Numbered from the stretch's first letter, positions 9,161 through 18,455 are shown. The stretch is 64,000 bases of DNA from Lachnospiraceae bacterium (GCA_902381685.1 LR698958.1:1489672-1553671), one strand, 5' to 3'. Program-made: numbers and translations. The notes: generated by a model from the sequence alone, not told the origin.

Positions 9161-10039
9161 CTATCTGCTCCTTTTTAACATTTCTTTTAATTCTTCTACG
9201 GAAAATGTATAGTTCGTATTACAGAAATGGCAATTTACTTCTATTTCTTTTCCATCATCTATCATTTCCTGAATATCTTTCTTACCGATACTGATAATGG
9301 CTTTTTCCACTCTTTCTTTTGTACAGTTGCAATAAAACTGTGTCGGAACCGTATCCGTAAATTCCACATCTAACCCTTCCAGTACTTCTTCCAAAATATT
9401 TTCCGGTGTGTATCCTTTATCCAGCATCGACGTTACAGAAGAAATCTTCTTTATGTTTTCTTCCAGTTTAGACAATACCTCTTCCTCGATAAACGGCATA
9501 ACCTGCACGATAAACCCTCCTGCCTGTTTTACCGTATTATCTTTCTCCATCAAAACGCCAAGTCCCACTGAGGACGGAACCTGTTCCGATGTCGCAAAAT
9601 AATAAGTTAAGTCTTCCGCAATCTCGCTTGTCTGCAAAATCGTCTGTCCCACATACGGCTCTTTTAAGCCCATGTCTTTAATAACGCTTAACACACCTAA
9701 ATCCAATGCTCCGGCAACATCAAGTTTCCCCTGCTTATTCGGCGGTAACATCACTTCCGGATTTTCCACATATCCCTTTACATTTCCATGCCTGTCAGCC
9801 GTGACAGTCAGCCCTTTAATCGGACCGTCACATTTAATCTGAATGGTAAGCATATCTGTATCATTTTTCATCATGCTTCCCATCATCGCTCCGCCTGTAA
9901 GCAGTCTTCCAAGTGCGGCTGTTGCAACCGGACTTGTATTGTGAGCCTGTCTTGCTTTCTCCACTGCTTCTTTTGTTGTTGCGGCAAACGCACGAATCTG
10001 ATTGTTTCCCGCTGTTGCTCTTACAATATAATCTTTCAT
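9161..10039 (-). CDS. hslO: Hsp33 redox-regulated chaperone
   Basis: A 292-residue cytosolic holdase that is switched on by oxidation. The zinc-binding redox centre is intact: CNC (C237, C239) and CHFC (C270, C273), the standard CXC-X(27-32)-CXXC arrangement. The N-terminal domain begins DYIVRATAGNNQIRAF, typical of the family. It lies in a tight operon between a methyltransferase gene (2-base gap) and nadE (2-base gap). Confidence 0.97.
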   Translation of the reverse strand: MKDYIVRATAGNNQIRAFAATTKEAVEKARQAHNTSPVATAALGRLLTGGAMMGSMMKNDTDMLTIQIKCDGPIKGLTVTADRHGNVKGYVENPEVMLPPNKQGKLDVAGALDLGVLSVIKDMGLKEPYVGQTILQTSEIAEDLTYYFATSEQVPSSVGLGVLMEKDNTVKQAGGFIVQVMPFIEEEVLSKLEENIKKISSVTSMLDKGYTPENILEEVLEGLDVEFTDTVPTQFYCNCTKERVEKAIISIGKKDIQEMIDDGKEIEVNCHFCNTNYTFSVEELKEMLKRSR

Positions 10040-10041
10040 CT

Positions 10042-10797
10042 CTATTTTCCTCTTTCCCTTGCTATTACATAAATTCGTTCACTGTTTTCCGTTGGTTTTT
10101 CACGGGTAAATGCATCGTATGCTGTGATATATTCTAACCCTGAACGTTCTACAAGACGCCGAATTGTCTCCAGACAGTATGCTTTCTGGTAATGAGTCTC
10201 CTCATATTTGCGATAGCAATCCGACTCTCCTTCCCTGATAAACAGGCTCAATTCATACTCATTTATCTCTTCCTCTTCATAATAATAGTTATCCCAGATA
10301 AAACTGCACTCTTCCCTGTTCTCTGCAATCGTCCGGTCACCCAGAATTTCCCTGTATTTATAAGTTGTATTGAAGTCAAAAATAAATATCCCCTTCGGAT
10401 CTAAGTAATTGTTCACCAACCTGAAAACTTCTTCCAGCTCTTCCTCTTCCATAATGTAATTGATTGAATCGCAGACACTGACTGCCGCCTTTACCGTGCC
10501 ATATAATTCAAACTCTCTCATATCCTGCAGCAGATACAAAATATCATGGCCGGAAGATAATTTCTTCTCAAGGGCAATCTCCAGCATTTCCTCCGCATTA
10601 TCTATTCCAATCATGTCATATCCCGCTGACGCCAGCAGTTCCGTCATCGTCCCTGTTCCACAGCCCAGTTCCAGCACAAGACCTTCCGTCACCCCATATT
10701 CCTCCAGCAGTTCTTTTACATAAACGCTCCATTCTTCGTATGGGATATTATCCATAAATGTATCATAGACAGATGCAAAACTTGTATACGCTTCCAT
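10042..10797 (-). CDS. class I SAM-dependent methyltransferase
   Basis: A 251-residue Rossmann-fold methyltransferase. Motif I VLELGCGTGT is at 41-50, the acidic loop GIDNAEEML follows, and AAVSVCDSINYI is the motif around residue 105. The N-terminus YTSFASVYDTFMDNIPYEEW is typical of a Firmicute group of unknown substrate. The start at 10797 is supported by AGAGGTG 10 bases upstream; the frame remains open 29 codons 5' but that stretch lies in the promoter. First gene of the operon with hslO and nadE. Substrate unknown. Confidence 0.85.
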   Translation of the reverse strand: MEAYTSFASVYDTFMDNIPYEEWSVYVKELLEEYGVTEGLVLELGCGTGTMTELLASAGYDMIGIDNAEEMLEIALEKKLSSGHDILYLLQDMREFELYGTVKAAVSVCDSINYIMEEEELEEVFRLVNNYLDPKGIFIFDFNTTYKYREILGDRTIAENREECSFIWDNYYYEEEEINEYELSLFIREGESDCYRKYEETHYQKAYCLETIRRLVERSGLEYITAYDAFTREKPTENSERIYVIARERGK

Positions 10798-10833
10798 TTG
10801 GAAATCACCTCTTTCTAAAACATAATCTGTTTT

Positions 10834-10863
10834 ATTATACCATATTTTTTTATTTAAAATCAA
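10834..10863 (-). promoter_or_regulatory. promoter of methyltransferase-hslO-nadE operon
   Basis: Minus-strand TTGATT (10863-10858), 18-base spacer, TATAAT (10839-10834). Its -35 box lies only 14 bases from the -35 box of the divergent mgtE promoter. Confidence 0.65.
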
Positions 10864-10877
10864 TCCGCTAATTTTTC

Positions 10878-10906
10878 TTGACACACTATTTATTCCGCGT
10901 TAGAAT
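10878..10906 (+). promoter_or_regulatory. sigma-A promoter of mgtE
   Basis: TTGACA (10878-10883), 17-base spacer, TAGAAT (10901-10906). Transcription would start around 10913-10916, just before the M-box aptamer. Confidence 0.8.
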
Positions 10907-10914
10907 GAAATGGT

Positions 10915-11134
10915 AATAAAGACACTCGGTAGGTGAGGTTACCATAGGGATTTGGTTTTACCTAAGATTGCTGCCGCAAAATTGTGGAGACACGATTAGT
11001 TGGTTAGCAGGCTATGTCGGAACAAGGCATAACCTAATGCAATTTTTACGCCCTATGATACTAAAGCTTGAACGATGTACCATGTGGGAGTATTTTTATA
11101 CCTTGTCATCGTTTAGGCTTTGGCAAGGTTTTTT
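10915..11134 (+). ncRNA. M-box (ykoK leader) magnesium riboswitch with intrinsic terminator
   Basis: The segment carries the conserved M-box blocks in order: GGTAGGTGAGG (about 10928), GCTGCCGCAAA (about 10970), GGAGACACGATTAGTTGG, TTAGCAGGCTATG, AATGCAATTTTTACGCC and ACTAAAGCTTGAACGA (about 11060-11075). An expression platform follows: terminator stem ACCTTGTC (11100-11107) with GGCAAGGT (11122-11129) and T6. The aptamer 3' arm AAAGCTTGAACGATG (11063-11077) can instead pair with CATCGTTTAGGCTTT (11107-11121), inside the terminator loop, as an antiterminator. In known M-boxes, magnesium binding closes the aptamer and favours termination. The bases 10798-11251 hold no gene apart from this RNA and the promoters. 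Confidence 0.92.
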
Positions 11135-11251
11135 AGCGTATATGAATTTATTTAAGAGCAGAAAGGCAGGTGATGGTAATGGACGCTGGTGCCGGTAGGT
11201 ATACCTTAATATTTGTACATAAACTAAAAACAGAACAAAGGAGAGGTCATC

Positions 11252-12583
11252 ATGAATACAACAATTTTTATGGAACTTTTGGCAAAAAGAGAATTCAAAG
11301 TTATTCGGAGCATTTTAGACGTCATGAATGCAGTGGACATTGCCATTTTACTTTCTGAATTAGACGATAAAGAACTTGCACTGGCATTCCGTCTGATTCC
11401 AAAGGACAAAGCCGCTGATGTTTTTTCTAATATGAATAACTCCATGCAGACTTATCTTGTAGATATTTTCACGGAGAAAGAATTAAAGGAACTGCTAGAT
11501 GACTTATATATGGACGACACTGTAGATATGTTGGAAGAGCTTCCTGCTAATCTCGTCACAAGAATATTAGACACCGTGGACAGCACAAAGCGAAACAGCA
11601 TTAATCAACTGTTAAATTATCCCGACGACAGCGCCGGAAGTATTATGACAACAGAGTATGTCAACCTGAAAAAATCCATGACAGTTAAAGATGCCATGTC
11701 ACATATCAAGGCGGTAGGGATTCATAAAGAAACTATTTATACCTGCTACGTCCTTGAGCATCGCCGTTTAATCGGTATCGTATCCGCCAAAGATTTAATG
11801 ACAATGGACGATGAGACGGTAATTGAAGAAATTATGGAAACGGAAATCATCTCGGTTTCCACCCACACTGACCAGGAAGAAGTTGCCAAACTTTTTTCTA
11901 AATATGGTCTTCTTGCCATTCCCGTACTGGACACAGGAAACTTAATGGTCGGTATCGTCACTGTCGATGACGCTATGGGAGTTATGGTCGATGAGGCAAC
12001 GGAAGATATTACAATCATGGCAGCCGTAAATCCAAGTGAGAAATCTTATTTTGAAACTTCCGTTTTTTCTCACGCAAAAAACCGTTTTTTATGGCTTTTG
12101 ATCTTAATGCTTTCCTCCACTATTACAGGAGCAATTATCACAAAATACGAGAACGCATTCGCAGCCATACCGCTTCTTGTATCTTTCATTCCAATGCTGA
12201 TGGATACAGGCGGAAACTGTGGTTCACAAAGTTCAACCTTAGTTATCCGCGGACTTGCTTTGGAAGAAATTAAATTTTCGGATATTTTCCGTGTTATGTT
12301 TAAAGAATTCCGCATTGCACTTTTAGTCAGTGCCGGACTTGCCATTGCAAACGGAATCCGCATTTTTATTATGTACCACGATGCAAAACTTGCGATTGTT
12401 ATCGGACTTTCCCTGATTGCAACCATTATTATCTCAAAGTTAATCGGCTGTGTTCTTCCGCTTTTTGCGAAAAAATTACATTTAGATCCTGCCATTATGG
12501 CGGCGCCGCTTATCACTACTCTCGTGGATACATGTTCCATTATCATTTATTTTTCTATTGCAACAAAAATATTTGCTTTATAG
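11252..12583 (+). CDS. mgtE: magnesium transporter MgtE
   Basis: A 443-residue MgtE-type magnesium channel. The order is an N-terminal superhelical MgtE_N domain (about 15-125, with LPANLVTRILD and LLNYPDDSAGSIMTTEYV), two CBS domains (about 130-250), and a five-helix membrane domain from about 275 containing PMLMDTGGNCGSQSSTLVIRGLA, the selectivity region (MDTGGN, GSQSS). The ribosome site AGGAGAGG precedes the ATG. MgtE senses cytosolic magnesium through its soluble domains, and here the mRNA also senses it through the M-box, giving control at two levels. Confidence 0.97.
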   Translation: MNTTIFMELLAKREFKVIRSILDVMNAVDIAILLSELDDKELALAFRLIPKDKAADVFSNMNNSMQTYLVDIFTEKELKELLDDLYMDDTVDMLEELPANLVTRILDTVDSTKRNSINQLLNYPDDSAGSIMTTEYVNLKKSMTVKDAMSHIKAVGIHKETIYTCYVLEHRRLIGIVSAKDLMTMDDETVIEEIMETEIISVSTHTDQEEVAKLFSKYGLLAIPVLDTGNLMVGIVTVDDAMGVMVDEATEDITIMAAVNPSEKSYFETSVFSHAKNRFLWLLILMLSSTITGAIITKYENAFAAIPLLVSFIPMLMDTGGNCGSQSSTLVIRGLALEEIKFSDIFRVMFKEFRIALLVSAGLAIANGIRIFIMYHDAKLAIVIGLSLIATIIISKLIGCVLPLFAKKLHLDPAIMAAPLITTLVDTCSIIIYFSIATKIFAL

Positions 12584-12589
12584 ATATGC

Positions 12590-12631
12590 AAAAAGGAGAA
12601 GAAAACCGCCACGGCTTTCCTCTCCTTTTTT
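12590..12631. terminator. bidirectional terminator between mgtE and fbp
   Basis: Long imperfect hairpin with outer arms AAAAAGGAGA (12590-12599) and TCTCCTTTTTT, and inner arms around CCG/CGG. A-rich and T-rich flanks make it work for both mgtE (plus) and the convergent fbp (minus). Confidence 0.8.
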
Positions 12632-12653
12632 GTCTGCTTTTTTGTTTTCAATA

Positions 12654-14603
12654 CTATTTTTCTGCAATCTTTCCTGAACGGTAAGCCTCCAATAACCTTT
12701 CCAAATCTGCCATTTGTTCTTTTAATTCTTTCCCTGTGTCCGTGTCTTCAACGAGAGTCCTCTTCTCCACCCGCTTGACAAGAAACGTATCTGAATGTAT
12801 GTCTGTTTCTTTTTGAATCGCGGATTCTCTCGACTCAAACGGTTCATGGGCTGCCAAAATCATTCCATATGAATTATAAATCAGTGTATACCCCGCAAGC
12901 CCCGTTTCTTTCTGATAAGATTTTGCAAATCCACCGTCAATGACAAGCACTTTTCCGTTACATTTTATCGGATTTTCTCCGTCTTTGCTTTTCACCGGAA
13001 CGTGACCGTTGATAATATGGCTTCCCTCTTTTGGCAAACCGAATTCTTCTAAAATACGGTTCATCACTTCCCCATTTTCCAGAAGATAGTAATACGGATT
13101 TTTCTTCTCTTCATGGGTTTCTTTCTCCTCAAGAAAATAGCGCTCAAACGTAGCCATTTTATCTTTTGCAAAAAGCGGTGAATCCTCATGAAGCCATATG
13201 TACCAGAGCAGGTTTTTGCCCCTCTCTCTTTCTACTTTATCCGCGGCAAAGAACGCTTTACGCACATAACTTTCCAAAACATCATATAGTTCCTTTCCAT
13301 GATATGTTTTGCCGTAGATCTGCACTTCCTTAAAACTTCCGTCCTCATTTAAAGGTACGCAGCCGTGATAAAGCAAATTTCCGTTGTATACTTTATAAAG
13401 GCTTCCTTTGGACAACAATACTTTCATATGCCCCTGCAGTTTTTCACAATTAACAAATGCTTTTTGCAGTCTTTCCATAATGTCCTGTTCTTCTTCCGTC
13501 AGTTCATACGGGTTATCCGCATCTACCGTCGGAAAGTTCGTATCCAAAAGGGCATACTCTTTATCCCCAATCTGTATGGTTCCCCTGTCGTAATCAATCC
13601 AATGTAACAACAGCCTGTTTTTCATGTGAAACTGTGGATTTCGCTCAATCAACTGTCCCTCCAGTTTAAACTGAATGATTGAAATGGCTTTGTGCATCTT
13701 AATCTCATTATTCATCTCAGCCGAACTGCAACCCTGCTGCCCTTTTATCCGAAAGCAGCCGCACGGATCGTCCTTATATGTATTTACCGCAAAAGTTGCA
13801 AGGGGAAGCAGATTAATACCATATCCGTCCTCCAAAATATCCAAATTTCCATATCTCGCACAAATGCGGATAACATTCGCAATGCAGGCCAACTGTCCGG
13901 CTGCAGCGCCAAGCCAGAGAATATCATGATTTCCCCACTGTATATCCAGCGAATGATACTTTTTCAATTTATCCATAATCTTGTGGGGACCCGGTCCTCT
14001 GTCAAAAATATCTCCCACAATATGAAGGTGATCCACCACAAGTCTCTGTATCAGTTCACTCATGGCAATAATAAATTCTTCTGCCCTTCCAATGCGAAGA
14101 ATTGTGTCAATAATGGAATTATAATAGTGTTCCTTATCTTCCGCATCTGATTTTTCCGTCAAAAGTTCTTCAATGACATAGGCAAAATCTTTCGGCAGCG
14201 CTTTTCTCACTTTGCTTCGCGTATATTTTCCCGATGCACATTTGCAAACCTCTATTAAGCGATACAGTGTAATTCTGTACCAATCTGCCATATCTGTTTC
14301 TGTATGCCGCACAAGTTCCATTTTCTCTTTCGGATAATAGATAAGGGTGGCAAGGGATTTCTTATCCCTGTTTGTCAGCGTATTGCCAAACACCTCATCA
14401 ATCTTTCTCCTCACTGAGCCCGAGCCGTTTTTCAGCACATGGGTAAACGCCTCGTCCTCCCCGTGAATATCCGTCAGAAAATGTTCCGTGCTTTTCGGTA
14501 AGTGTAAAATCGCCTGCAAGTTGATGATCTCCGTTGAAGCGGAAGCGATTGTAGGATATTTTTCTGCAAGCCGCTCCAAATACTTCATTTCCAATGTTTT
14601 CAT
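12654..14603 (-). CDS. fbp: fructose-1,6-bisphosphatase, class III
   Basis: A 649-residue Firmicute-type FBPase of the metallophosphatase fold that hydrolyses fructose-1,6-bisphosphate in gluconeogenesis. Metal-binding motifs are visible: FLTDIHGED near 45, VGDIFDRGPGPHKIMD near 198, QWGNHDILWLGAA near 222 and INGHVPVKSKDGE near 530. The length agrees with B. subtilis Fbp (about 670), and it is unrelated to class I and II enzymes. It stands alone, sharing a bidirectional terminator with mgtE. Confidence 0.97.
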   Translation of the reverse strand: MKTLEMKYLERLAEKYPTIASASTEIINLQAILHLPKSTEHFLTDIHGEDEAFTHVLKNGSGSVRRKIDEVFGNTLTNRDKKSLATLIYYPKEKMELVRHTETDMADWYRITLYRLIEVCKCASGKYTRSKVRKALPKDFAYVIEELLTEKSDAEDKEHYYNSIIDTILRIGRAEEFIIAMSELIQRLVVDHLHIVGDIFDRGPGPHKIMDKLKKYHSLDIQWGNHDILWLGAAAGQLACIANVIRICARYGNLDILEDGYGINLLPLATFAVNTYKDDPCGCFRIKGQQGCSSAEMNNEIKMHKAISIIQFKLEGQLIERNPQFHMKNRLLLHWIDYDRGTIQIGDKEYALLDTNFPTVDADNPYELTEEEQDIMERLQKAFVNCEKLQGHMKVLLSKGSLYKVYNGNLLYHGCVPLNEDGSFKEVQIYGKTYHGKELYDVLESYVRKAFFAADKVERERGKNLLWYIWLHEDSPLFAKDKMATFERYFLEEKETHEEKKNPYYYLLENGEVMNRILEEFGLPKEGSHIINGHVPVKSKDGENPIKCNGKVLVIDGGFAKSYQKETGLAGYTLIYNSYGMILAAHEPFESRESAIQKETDIHSDTFLVKRVEKRTLVEDTDTGKELKEQMADLERLLEAYRSGKIAEK

Positions 14604-14649
14604 CGATTGTCCTCCTGATTTTATTCTCTTACCCCTATTCTAACACACT

Positions 14650-16002
14650 TTATTCCTTTGCAGACATCATTTTCTTCAGATAAATCAAGAACCAGCCGGT
14701 CAAAATAACACCTTTAAATATACTTGAAATTGTAATGCTCCACCAGATTCCATTTAACCCCAATGCCGTCGATGTGAGCGCCACCGCCATAGGAATTCGC
14801 GCTGCTGTCAAAACGATACTTGAAATTGACGGCGGAACTGTTTTTCCAAGTCCCGAGAACGCTCCGGCGGTCGTCAGTTCAATACACATAAAGAGTTGTG
14901 ATACTCCTAAAATTTTCAGATAGTCCACGCCCATCGGAAGTACATCTGCCTCCGGAATAAAAATTTTAAAGATAACTTCCGGAAATACAATAAGGATAAA
15001 TGTGCATAAAATTCCCCATACAATTTCTATGCGCATCGCCACCTTGTATCCCTGTACAATTCGCTTTTTGTTTTTCGCCCCGTGATTCTGCGCCATAAAC
15101 GCATTTACCGCAGCACCGAATCCTTCCGCTGTCATCCATGAAATCGATTCGATCTGAGAGCCTACTTTCTGAACCGCCACCGCGCTGTCCCCAAAACCTG
15201 CAATCATTCTTGCGATAATCATGGAAATACTTGTGAAAATCATACTCTGCACACCTGTTGGAAAACCGATTTTGACAATCGTCATCATGCTTTCCCTATC
15301 TACCTTTTCAAGCAGTCTGACCTTCTGAAAAATAATCTCATCCTTCAGCGCCGCCAAAATAAATACGGCTGTTACAATCATTTGGGCAAAAACGGTTGCC
15401 ACTCCCGCTCCCATAACGCCCATCTCGGCAAAAGGTCCTATGCCGAAAATAAGAACCGGATCCATAACAATATTAATAACGAGTCCCACCGCTGTCGCGA
15501 CAAACGATGTCCTGCTGTTCCCCATTGCCGTCATAATTCCCGTGAAAATCTGGTTCAGGAAGGAAAATACAACTCCCCCACAAGTAATCTGTAAATAAAT
15601 CTTTGCGTCAGCAACTACTTTCGCACTGTTTAATTTAAAAAAGTCAATCAACGGATTCGCAAGAACAACGGAAAGGATACCGTAAATCAATCCCAACGTT
15701 ATCCCTAACTGCAGTGCACTTTTTGCGTAACTTACTGCCTGCTTATTTTCTTTTGCCCCCAAAGCCTGTGCTACTTTTACCTGACCGCCCATTTTCGCCA
15801 GTGTAGCGAGTCCGTTTGCCAGCCACATATACATTCCGGCAGCCCCTACTGCCGCCACGGCTGAACTTCCCACTCTTCCAATCCAAATCATATCCGTCAG
15901 GTTATACGCCATCTGGATAAGTGATGTCGCCATAATCGGAAGCGCCAACCCTGACAGTGACGGCAGAATCGGCCCTTCCAAAAGATTAATGCTTTTCTTC
16001 AT
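14650..16002 (-). CDS. MATE family efflux transporter
   Basis: A 450-residue polytopic protein with about 12 hydrophobic segments in two homologous halves, the multidrug and toxic compound extrusion fold (MatE, about 17-177 and 235-400). It starts LLEGPILPSLSGLALPIMATSLIQMAYNLTDMIWIGRVG, a typical MATE opening. The start overlaps the end of the dihydrofolate reductase gene by 17 bases, so the two are translationally coupled. Being last in a folate operon under a THF riboswitch and beside a MarR gene, it might export folates or antifolates; this is inference only. Confidence 0.9.
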   Translation of the reverse strand: MKKSINLLEGPILPSLSGLALPIMATSLIQMAYNLTDMIWIGRVGSSAVAAVGAAGMYMWLANGLATLAKMGGQVKVAQALGAKENKQAVSYAKSALQLGITLGLIYGILSVVLANPLIDFFKLNSAKVVADAKIYLQITCGGVVFSFLNQIFTGIMTAMGNSRTSFVATAVGLVINIVMDPVLIFGIGPFAEMGVMGAGVATVFAQMIVTAVFILAALKDEIIFQKVRLLEKVDRESMMTIVKIGFPTGVQSMIFTSISMIIARMIAGFGDSAVAVQKVGSQIESISWMTAEGFGAAVNAFMAQNHGAKNKKRIVQGYKVAMRIEIVWGILCTFILIVFPEVIFKIFIPEADVLPMGVDYLKILGVSQLFMCIELTTAGAFSGLGKTVPPSISSIVLTAARIPMAVALTSTALGLNGIWWSITISSIFKGVILTGWFLIYLKKMMSAKE

Positions 16003-16495
16003 TTCCTTTCACTCTCTCATATCTCGCAAATACATATTCCAAATCAAAATATGTCTGTTCCTCACTAATTCCCGTTAAACTCCAATCTTCCATTTCATCT
16101 AAGTTCGGAAAATAGGTATCCGCCTCGTATGCATGGTCAATCTTTGTCACATACGCTGTTTTACAATGCGGAAGAAGTTGTCTGTAAATGCTTTCCCCTC
16201 CGATAACATAAATATCTTCTTCCTCATATTTTTTCAGTTCTTCCAAAACCTCCTCCAAACTTGTGACAACAATTGCATCTTTCACCTTATAATTTTTATC
16301 CTTTGTCATCACAATATTTGTACGCTTTTTAAGCGGTTGTCCCCCCGGAAAACTTTCCAATGTCTTTCTTCCCATGACAACCACTTTCCCCGTCGTCGTC
16401 TCGCGGAAAAATTTCATATCTGCCGGAATGCTGACCAACAGTCTGTTCCCACAGCCAATCGCCCAATTTTTATCTACTGCCACAATTAAATTCAT
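15986..16495 (-). CDS. folA: dihydrofolate reductase
   Basis: A 169-residue enzyme that reduces dihydrofolate to tetrahydrofolate with NADPH. Family features: N-terminal MNLIVAVDKNWAIGCGNRLL, PADMKFFRETTTGKVVVMGRKT, IYVIGGESIYRQLLP near 97-110 and the C-terminal strand region. It follows thyA by 15 bases and overlaps the MATE gene. ThyA makes dihydrofolate and this enzyme recycles it, so the pairing is metabolically coherent. Confidence 0.96.
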   Translation of the reverse strand: MNLIVAVDKNWAIGCGNRLLVSIPADMKFFRETTTGKVVVMGRKTLESFPGGQPLKKRTNIVMTKDKNYKVKDAIVVTSLEEVLEELKKYEEEDIYVIGGESIYRQLLPHCKTAYVTKIDHAYEADTYFPNLDEMEDWSLTGISEEQTYFDLEYVFARYERVKGNEEKH

Positions 16496-16510
16496 TTTCT
16501 TTCTCCCCCC

Positions 16511-17359
16511 TTACACTGCAATCGGAATATTTTTAATCTGCGGACCGGTCTGATAATTATCCAGTCTCACATCGTCCGTTGTAAACTCATAGAAATCCTT
16601 TATCTCCGGATTAAGCCAAAATGCAGGCGCCGGATAAGATTCTCTTGAAATCAATTCTTCAATCAGCGGGATATGTCTGTCATAAATGTGAGCGTCCGCA
16701 ATGACATGAACAAGTTCACCGACCTGCATATCACACACCTGAGCAAGCATATGCACAAGAACTGCATACTGACATACGTTCCAGTTATTTGCCGCCAAAA
16801 CGTCCTGAGAACGCTGATTTAAAATGGCATTTAACACTAATTTATCACTGTCATTTTTCTTCGTCACGTTAAATGTCACGCTATAGGCACACGGGTACAG
16901 ATTCATCTCATGTAAATCCTGATGTACATAAATATTTGTCATAATACGACGACTGTACGGATTATTTTTGAGATCGTAAATCACTCTGTCCACCTGATCC
17001 ATCATACCTTCTTTATACTGATGTTTCACACTCATCTGATAGCCGTATGCTTTCCCGATAGAGCCGTCTTCATCTGCCCAACTGTCCCAGATGTGGCTGT
17101 TTAAATCATTGATGTTATTTGATTTTTTCTGCCATATCCAAAGCATTTCATCTACACAGCTTTTGATTCCTGTGCGGCGCAATGTCAGAGCCGGAAATTC
17201 TTTCGATAAATCATAACGGTTCACTACACAAAACTTTTTCATCGTATAGGCAAAACTTCCGTCCTCCCATTTCGGACGTACCTTCTCCCCCTCCGTGCTT
17301 ACTCCATTGTCAATAATGTCGCGGCACATTTCTATAAATACTTTATCTGCATAACTCAT
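16511..17359 (-). CDS. thyA: thymidylate synthase
   Basis: A 282-residue folate-dependent enzyme that methylates dUMP to dTMP using methylenetetrahydrofolate and releases dihydrofolate. The catalytic cysteine is C157 in NLYPCAYS, the variant motif of the ThyA subgroup seen in some Firmicutes and phage, rather than LPPCH. Supporting blocks are YSRRIM at about 135-140 (phosphate-binding arginines), QRSQD near 178 and DAHIYDRH near 223. It is 12 bases downstream of the marR gene and 15 upstream of folA. Confidence 0.95.
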   Translation of the reverse strand: MSYADKVFIEMCRDIIDNGVSTEGEKVRPKWEDGSFAYTMKKFCVVNRYDLSKEFPALTLRRTGIKSCVDEMLWIWQKKSNNINDLNSHIWDSWADEDGSIGKAYGYQMSVKHQYKEGMMDQVDRVIYDLKNNPYSRRIMTNIYVHQDLHEMNLYPCAYSVTFNVTKKNDSDKLVLNAILNQRSQDVLAANNWNVCQYAVLVHMLAQVCDMQVGELVHVIADAHIYDRHIPLIEELISRESYPAPAFWLNPEIKDFYEFTTDDVRLDNYQTGPQIKNIPIAV

Positions 17360-17371
17360 TTTAATCTCCTC

Positions 17372-17803
17372 CTACGGTTCTGATATGTTATAAAGCACTT
17401 TTTCCAGACCTCGTCTGAATACTTCTACTTCTTTTTTTGTCATTCCGATTGTCAGCCGTTTATCCAGCCTTTTCCTGTCGGATTCCATTTTCTTTTGAAT
17501 ATCAAATGCTTTCTCTGTCAGATAGATATTCTTGCACCGTTTGTCAGTGGGACTTTGTACACAAAGCACAAACCCTTTTTCATCAAGCCGTTTCAACAAT
17601 CCTGTCACAGTCGGATTCTTCAACTGCAGATTTTTCTCTATCTCCCTTTGGGTAACATGTTCCTGATTACTTTGGAACAGATAATTGAGAACTGCACATT
17701 GGGAAGAAGTGATACCGAGTACCTTAAGGCGTTTTGTCAGTTCTTTTTCATAAATATTGTTAATCTGTTTTACAATAAAACCTATCGGTTGCCTTTCTTC
17801 CAT
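17372..17803 (-). CDS. MarR family transcriptional regulator
   Basis: A 143-residue winged-helix regulator. The DNA-binding region runs about 30-100, with LKVLGITSSQCAVLNYLF, VTQREIEKNLQLKNPTVTGLLKRLDEKGFV (helix-turn-helix) and the wing region CVQSPTDKRCKNIYLTEKA containing the conserved D-R pair. It sits between folT and thyA, with 16- and 12-base gaps, so the THF riboswitch should govern it too. Its ligand and targets are unknown; the MATE gene of the same operon is a reasonable candidate target. Confidence 0.9.
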   Translation of the reverse strand: MEERQPIGFIVKQINNIYEKELTKRLKVLGITSSQCAVLNYLFQSNQEHVTQREIEKNLQLKNPTVTGLLKRLDEKGFVLCVQSPTDKRCKNIYLTEKAFDIQKKMESDRKRLDKRLTIGMTKKEVEVFRRGLEKVLYNISEP

Positions 17804-17819
17804 ACATGCTTACTCCCTT

Positions 17820-18380
17820 TTATCTTTTTGTTTTCACTAACTCAAAAATTCTTGCCTTTGACAGGGCTTTCGCCACAATATAGAAAAGAAAACTTTCAAT
17901 CGGTACAGACATAACCTGTTTCCACAGTCTGACCGGAATCAATGCCCAAAACGCCTTGCCATACATAATGTGCAGCCAATATGTTCCAAGCAATAAGTTT
18001 ACAATAATTGCGACAATTATTTTAGCAATTAAAATTCTTTTCAAACTGATTGGACGGTGATATAAAATCATTCCATAGATGACCGCTCCCAAAATTGCGT
18101 TAAATGTAAATCCGAAGAAATACGCCCCTGTCGGCTTTAACACAAATTTGATAATGTCCGTCACTCCGCCCATAATTCCGCCCACCACAGGGCCGAACAG
18201 CAGCGCCGTCATTTCATTGGCAATAAAAGAAAAACCTATTTTCAAAAAATCCGTCACCTGAATTGTAAAAAAGAATCCAAGTACGACACCGATTGCAATA
18301 AACATTGCCGTCACTACAATCGTCTTCAGATGCTTCAACTCTTGCCAGGAGTCTTTAAACTGTGCTTTCATTTGTTCCAT
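17820..18380 (-). CDS. folT: folate ECF transporter S component
   Basis: A 186-residue membrane protein with six hydrophobic segments, the substrate-binding S subunit of a group II ECF transporter. The assignment to folate rests on the THF riboswitch directly upstream and the folA-thyA neighbours, with family features such as FLKIGFSFIANEMTALLFGPVVGGIMGGVTDIIKF and PTGAYFFGFTFNAILGAVIYG. The ATPases and T subunit (ecfAAT) are not in the window. The start at 18380 is chosen because AAAGGAGG lies 7 bases upstream; longer readings run into the leader RNA. Confidence 0.92.
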   Translation of the reverse strand: MEQMKAQFKDSWQELKHLKTIVVTAMFIAIGVVLGFFFTIQVTDFLKIGFSFIANEMTALLFGPVVGGIMGGVTDIIKFVLKPTGAYFFGFTFNAILGAVIYGMILYHRPISLKRILIAKIIVAIIVNLLLGTYWLHIMYGKAFWALIPVRLWKQVMSVPIESFLFYIVAKALSKARIFELVKTKR

Positions 18381-18385
18381 AAAAA

Positions 18386-18428
18386 ATACCTCCTTTGCAG
18401 TAGTCCTCAAGCCACGCATAGCAGGTAT
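18386..18428 (-). promoter_or_regulatory. possible ribosome-site sequestering stem upstream of folT
   Basis: On the minus strand ATACCT (18428-18423) is complementary to AGGTAT (18391-18386), which includes part of the folT ribosome-binding site. It lies between the THF aptamer and the start codon and could be the expression platform acting on translation. The pairing is seen; its use is inference. Confidence 0.45.
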
Positions 18429-18455
18429 ACAGTACAAACATATCTGTCATGTGCA

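Noticed and set aside
10968..11198. A 76-codon plus-strand frame upstream of mgtE
   Set aside because: It lies wholly within the M-box riboswitch and its terminator; no ribosome site and no protein-like composition.
16890..16905. Thymidylate synthase with a broken active site because LPPCH is absent
   Set aside because: The PCAYS form is a known variant in a Firmicute/phage ThyA subgroup and the catalytic cysteine is present.
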